The position numbers and the translations under genes were made by a program. A stretch of 11,035 nucleotides of DNA from assembly GCA_028286165.1 (NCBI GenBank), contig JAPYMU010000084.1:1-11035 (forward strand), written 5' to 3'. Positions 6,467 through 11,035 of the stretch are shown one piece after another. Each line of letters starts with the position of its first letter. The stretch's first letter is position 1. The stretch comes from Spongiicolonus versatilis (GTDB lineage Bacteria; Pseudomonadota; Gammaproteobacteria; Arenicellales; Spongiicolonaceae). Below the pieces are notes generated by a model. The model searched no databases and had not been told where the DNA came from. It saw only the letters and a list, made by a program, of their open reading frames with translations.

Positions 6467-7504
6467 TCAGTCGACCAGCACCTGCCGCAGCACGTCCATC
6501 TCTTCCAGCGCGCGGCCGCAGCCGCGGGCGACGCAGGTCAGCGGGTCCTCGGCGATAATCACCGGCAGGCCGGTCTCCTGCATCAGGCGGCGGTCAATAT
6601 CGCGCAGCAGCGCGCCGCCGCCGGCCACCACCACGCCGCGGTCGCCAATGTCGGCGCTGAGCTCCGGCGGCGCCTGCTCCAGCACATGGCGGATGCAGGT
6701 GAGGATGGCCTGCATGGGCGCGTTCAACGCCTCGTACGCCTCGCCGCTGGTAATCACCAGGCTGCGGGTGAGGCCCTCGGTGACGTCGCGGCCGCGGATC
6801 TCCATCTCGCGGTGCTCGGATTTGCTCCACACCGTGCCGATGGTCTTTTTCAGCCGCTCGGCGGCCAGGGTGCCGATGTGCACGCCGTGGCGGTGGCGCA
6901 GGTAGTTGATGATGGCCTCGTCAAAGGCGTCGCCGGCGGTGCGCAGCGACTGCGCGTAGACCATGCCGCCCAGGGAGATGATGCCGACCTCGGTGGTGCC
7001 GCCGCCGATGTCCAGCACCATGGAACCCACCGGGTCGGCCACCGGCAGGTTGGCGCCGATGGCCACCGCCATGGCCTCCTCAATCAGGTGCACCTCGCGC
7101 GCGCCGGCGCCGAGGGCCGACTCGCGGATGGCGCGGCGCTCCACCTGGGTGGAACTGCACGGCACGCAGATGATGATGCGCGGGCTGGTGAAGAATTTGC
7201 GGTTCTGCACCTTGAGGATGAAGTACTTCAGCATCGCCTCGGTGACGGTGAAGTCGGCGATGACGCCGTCCTTCATGGGGCGGATGGCGTTAATGTTGCC
7301 GGGCGTGCGGCCCAGCATTAACTTGGCGTCGCGGCCGACGGCGAGAATGGAGCGGCTGTCGCCGCGGCGCTCGCCTTCGCGCACCGCGACTACCGATGGT
7401 TCGTCAAGGACGATGCCCTTCTCACGGACGTAGATCAGCGTGTTGGCAGTGCCAAGGTCAATCGCGAGGTCGTTTGAGAAGAGTCCGAAAAGTTTTTTCA
7501 GCAT
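6467..7504 (-). CDS. mreB: MreB, actin-like rod-shape determining protein
   Basis: MreB polymerises on the inner membrane face and guides lateral wall synthesis. The 345-residue length is standard. The N-terminus MLKKLFGLFSNDLAIDLGTA combines the amphipathic membrane-binding segment with the phosphate-1 loop of the actin/Hsp70 fold (DLGTANT, 16-22). The phosphate-2 loop DIGGGTTEVG is at 165-174 and the adenosine motif VVVAGGGALLRDID at 291-304. KDGVIADF, IIICVPCSSTQVERRAI and LIEEAMAVAIGANLPV are also textbook MreB. AGGAGAG (7512-7518) lies 7 bases before the ATG. It is the first gene of the minus-strand block and is divergent from gatC. Confidence 0.98.
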   Translation of the reverse strand: MLKKLFGLFSNDLAIDLGTANTLIYVREKGIVLDEPSVVAVREGERRGDSRSILAVGRDAKLMLGRTPGNINAIRPMKDGVIADFTVTEAMLKYFILKVQNRKFFTSPRIIICVPCSSTQVERRAIRESALGAGAREVHLIEEAMAVAIGANLPVADPVGSMVLDIGGGTTEVGIISLGGMVYAQSLRTAGDAFDEAIINYLRHRHGVHIGTLAAERLKKTIGTVWSKSEHREMEIRGRDVTEGLTRSLVITSGEAYEALNAPMQAILTCIRHVLEQAPPELSADIGDRGVVVAGGGALLRDIDRRLMQETGLPVIIAEDPLTCVARGCGRALEEMDVLRQVLVD

Positions 7505-7511
7505 GGCGTTG

Positions 7512-7518
7512 CTCTCCT
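7512..7518 (-). promoter_or_regulatory. Ribosome binding site of mreB
   Basis: AGGAGAG on the minus strand lies 7 bases before ATG 7502-7504 and confirms that start, giving a membrane-binding N-terminus of normal length. Confidence 0.7.
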
Positions 7519-7528
7519 GTTGGGTTGT

Positions 7529-7559
7529 GTTAAACCGCCGTCACGGCCCGCGCATTCAA
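7529..7559 (-). promoter_or_regulatory. Weak candidate sigma-70 promoter of mreB
   Basis: Minus-strand TTGAAT (7559-7554) and TTTAAC (7534-7529) each match the -35 and -10 consensus at four of six positions, with a 19-base spacer, longer than the ideal 17. A start near 7521 would leave a leader of about 17 bases carrying the AGGAGAG site. The -35 lies in the loop of the GC-rich inverted repeat described separately. Confidence 0.3.
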
Positions 7560-7570
7560 CCCGCGCGGGT
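7547..7570. repeat. GC-rich palindrome and inverted repeat in the divergent promoter region
   Basis: ACCCGCGCGGGT (7559-7570) is a perfect 12-bp palindrome that touches the extended -10 of gatC. Its right half, GCGCGGG (7563-7569), can also pair with CCCGCGC at 7547-7553 across a 9-base loop. The element lies between the two divergent operons and could be an operator; in such GC-rich DNA chance is also possible. Confidence 0.4.
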
Positions 7571-7585
7571 GGCATAATGGCGGCC
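7570..7585 (+). promoter_or_regulatory. Candidate extended -10 promoter of gatC
   Basis: TGG-CATAAT (7570-7578) fits the extended -10 pattern with five of six hexamer bases. Seven bases separate it from ATG 7586, so transcription would begin at or next to the start codon. There is no Shine-Dalgarno sequence before that ATG and no recognisable -35 at the usual distance. Confidence 0.45.
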
Positions 7586-7873
7586 ATGTCATTTTCCCCC
7601 GCTGATGTCGGCAAAGTGGCCCGCCTGGCGCGGCTTTCGCTTAGCGCCGGTGAGGCCCGCGCCTACGCCGGCGACCTGTCGCGCATCCTTTCGCTGCTGG
7701 ACCGCGTGGACGCTGTGGACACTGCGCACATCACACCGCTGTGGCATCCCGGCCGGCAGTCGTTGCGGATGCGCGCGGACTCGGTCAGCGAGGAAAACCG
7801 GCGCGAAGAGTTTCAACAAGCCGCGCCGGCCGTCGAGCGGGGATTATACCTTGTCCCGCGCGTGCTTGGGTAG
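7586..7873 (+). CDS. gatC: GatC, subunit C of Glu/Asp-tRNA amidotransferase
   Basis: GatC is the small stabilising belt subunit of GatCAB, which converts Glu-tRNA(Gln) and/or Asp-tRNA(Asn) to the amidated forms in the cytoplasm. From ATG 7586 the product is 95 residues, the usual family length. It starts MSFSPADVGKVARLARLSLS, followed by the GatC pattern of helices, DRVDAVDTAHITPLWHP, a basic/acidic hinge SVSEENRREEF and C-terminal GLYLVPRVLG. An ATG at 7577 in the same frame adds only MAA and overlaps the promoter element, so 7586 is preferred. gatA follows after 7 bases. Confidence 0.93.
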   Translation: MSFSPADVGKVARLARLSLSAGEARAYAGDLSRILSLLDRVDAVDTAHITPLWHPGRQSLRMRADSVSEENRREEFQQAAPAVERGLYLVPRVLG

Positions 7874-7880
7874 CCCCGCC

Positions 7881-9357
<1,477 letters not shown>

Positions 9358-9365
<8 letters not shown>

Positions 9366-10815
9366 CGGCAAGCAAAAATGGGAAACGGTGGTGGGGCTGG
9401 AAGTGCACGTGCAACTGGCCACGCGCAGCAAAATTTTCTCCGGCGCCAGCGCCGCCTACGGCGCCGGGCCGAACACCCAGGCCTGCGCCGTGGACCTCGC
9501 CCTGCCCGGCGTCCTGCCGGTGCTGAACCGGGAGGCGGTGTGCATGGCGGTGAAGTTCGGCCTCGCCATCGGCGCGCAAATCAACCGCGAGTCGGTTTTT
9601 GCGCGCAAAAATTATTTCTACCCCGACCTGCCCAAGGGCTACCAGATCAGCCAGTACGAAAAACCCATCGTCAGCGGCGGCACCCTCGCCATCAGCGCCG
9701 GCGGTGACGGCGGCGCGCAAAAAAACATCGGCATCACCCGCGCCCATCTGGAGGAAGATGCCGGCAAATCACTGCATGAGGATTTTCACGGCATGTCCGG
9801 CATCGACCTGAACCGCGCCGGCACGCCGCTGCTGGAAATCGTTTCCGAACCCGACCTGCGCAGCGCGGCCGAGGCGGCGGCCTACCTGAAAAAATTGCAC
9901 ACCCTGGTGCGCTACCTGGGAATTTGCGACGGCAACATGCAGGAAGGCTCGTTTCGCTTTGACGCCAACGTGTCACTGCGGCCGCGCGGTGAAGAAAAAC
10001 TCGGCGTGCGCACCGAAATTAAAAACGTGAACTCATTCCGCTTCATTGAAAAAGCCGTGCAATTTGAGGTGCGCCGCCAGATGAAAATTCTCGACGGCGG
10101 CGGCGCGGTGGTGCAGGAAACGCGCTCATATGATTCCGCCGCCGATGAAACGCGCCCCATGCGCGGCAAGGAGGAGGCCGACGACTACCGCTACTTTCCC
10201 GACCCCGACCTGCCGCCGCTGCTGCTGGAGGAGGATTTCATCGCCGCCGTGCGCGCCGCCATGCCGGAGTTGCCGGAACAAAAAGCGGCGCGCTTCATCC
10301 GCGACTACGCGCTCACCGAAGACGACGCCGAAACCCTCACCGCCGGGCGCGACACGGCGGATTATTTTGAGGCAGTGGCGGCGGCCTGCGGCGATGCAAA
10401 AAGCGCGGCGAACTGGATTAACGGCGAATTGGCCGGCCATCTGAACCGCGAAAACCTGGCCCTGGGCGAATCCAAAGTCAGCGCGCAAGCCCTCGGCGAA
10501 TTGCTGTGCCGGGTCAGCGAAAAAATAATTTCCGGCAAAACCGCGAAAGAAGTTCTGCAGCGCCTGTGGAACGGCGAGGGCGCCAGCGCCGACGAAATCA
10601 TCGCCAAACACGGCCTCAAACAAATCACCGACGACGATGCCATCGAAAAAATCATCCGCCAGACCGTGGACGCGCACCCCGAACAGGCGCGGCAGTTCCG
10701 CGACGGCAATGAAAAAGTGCTGGGCTACCTGGTCGGGCAGGTAATGAAAAGCACCAAAGGCAAAGCGGAGCCGAGAAAAGTCAACGCGGTTCTGCGGGAG
10801 ATGCTGTCGGAGTGA
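9358..10815 (+). CDS. gatB: GatB, tRNA-binding kinase/transamidase subunit of GatCAB
   Basis: GatB phosphorylates the mischarged glutamyl or aspartyl group on tRNA and amidates it with ammonia channelled from GatA. The 485-residue product has the cradle domain with VVGLEVHVQL (11-20), FARKNYFYPDLPKGYQISQY (81-100), HLEEDAGKSLH (130-140) and the family signature IDLNRAGTPLLEIVSEPDLR (149-168). GNMQEGSFRFDANVSLRP and RTEIKNVNSF follow. The C-terminal helical and YqeY-like tail (about 340-485) binds tRNA and ends KVNAVLREML. The length is normal and nothing is missing. Its last 35 bases overlap the 3' end of the convergent gene at the right edge. Whether the substrate is tRNA-Gln, tRNA-Asn or both cannot be told from this window. 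Confidence 0.97.
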
Positions 10816-11035
10816 CGAACCGGCTGGCCGCCAGAGAGTCGGCAAACTGCGGCGGGCAGCGGCCGGTTGCGCCCTGGTAATAGAACATCCACGACGGTTG
10901 CCGCCGCCAGACGAACAGGGCGTCCAGGAAGCCGGCGTAATTGGGGCGCGTGGTGACGGTTCCGGTGGCGTAGCAAGCGGCGACGTTGACCAGCCAGTCG
11001 TGGGTGATGCCGATGCACATGCCGGCGCGGCTGAA
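10781..11035 (-). CDS. Unrecognised protein, C-terminal part only
   Basis: An open frame enters from the right edge and ends at TGA 10781-10783, giving 84 residues without a start in the window that must be the true one. I do not recognise the family. The visible part has three cysteines (GMCIGITHDW, VAACYATG and ATGRCPPQF), aromatic-rich patches (FLDALFVW, SWMFYYQGAT) and a Pro/Ser/Ala-rich end. Cysteines and aromatic residues could suit an exported domain, but that is a guess. The residue pattern reads as real protein up to about SLAASRF; the final 10 or so residues lie within gatB on the opposite strand and look like run-on sequence. The gene is convergent with gatB and overlaps its 3' end by 35 bases. 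Confidence 0.55.
   Translation of the reverse strand, partial: FSRAGMCIGITHDWLVNVAACYATGTVTTRPNYAGFLDALFVWRRQPSWMFYYQGATGRCPPQFADSLAASRFVTPTASPAEPR
10818..10868. repeat. Imperfect inverted repeat just after gatB
   Basis: AACCGGCTGGCCGCC (10818-10832) pairs with 10851-10868, which ends GGCCGGTT, with one mismatch and a 3-base bulge around an 18-base loop. It begins 2 bases past the gatB stop. No T run follows on either strand, so it is not a standard intrinsic terminator; it could still stabilise the gatB mRNA end. It also lies in the coding part of the convergent gene, so it may be incidental. Confidence 0.35.

Noticed and set aside
7520..7585. Upstream GatC start at 7520
   Set aside because: The extra residues have no GatC character and overlap the mreB leader and the gatC promoter element.
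7605..7880. Longer GatA starting inside gatC
   Set aside because: The added 92 residues are an out-of-frame reading of gatC; GatA homology begins at MPAARTITALAKML (7881).

Overview
The window is GC-rich, tightly packed bacterial DNA that looks gammaproteobacterial. Two features suggest this: a complete tolQ-tolR-tolA-tolB-pal-cpoB cluster, and mreBCD placed divergently from gatCAB, an arrangement known from Pseudomonas and relatives. Having gatCAB means Gln-tRNA and/or Asn-tRNA are probably made by transamidation. I cannot name the genus. Four of the genes appear to use GTG starts (tolR, tolA, mreC, gatB).

Layout. From about 7504 down to position 1 everything reads on the minus strand: mreB, mreC, mreD (cell elongation), a 111-bp gap, then tolQ, tolR, tolA, tolB, pal, cpoB (envelope constriction and outer-membrane anchoring), and finally the start of an exported protein running off the left edge. 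A short divergent promoter region (about 7505-7585) separates this block from gatC-gatA-gatB on the plus strand. At the right edge the C-terminal part of an unrecognised minus-strand gene overlaps the 3' end of gatB. No rRNA, tRNA, CRISPR array or mobile element was seen. The longest gene-free stretch is the 111-bp mreD-tolQ gap.

How the genes work together. MreBCD organises lateral wall synthesis. TolQRA is a proton-driven motor acting on TolB and Pal at the septum, and CpoB links that motor to peptidoglycan synthesis. With no obvious terminator between mreD and tolQ, this stretch could be one elongation/division transcription unit, although tolQ also has its own promoter-like sequence.

Most notable. 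The leftmost gene has a good ribosome binding site and a clear signal peptide, but its start codon is separated from the signal-peptide frame by a run of ten C residues. Nine (or twelve) would restore the frame; ten, eight or eleven stop within about 16 codons. This fits a slipped-strand (phase-variation) switch, with a homopolymer length error as the main alternative. Secondary points are extended -10 elements placed so close to the tolQ and gatC ATGs that both mRNAs may be leaderless, and an intrinsic-terminator-like hairpin at the end of cpoB that points against every nearby gene.
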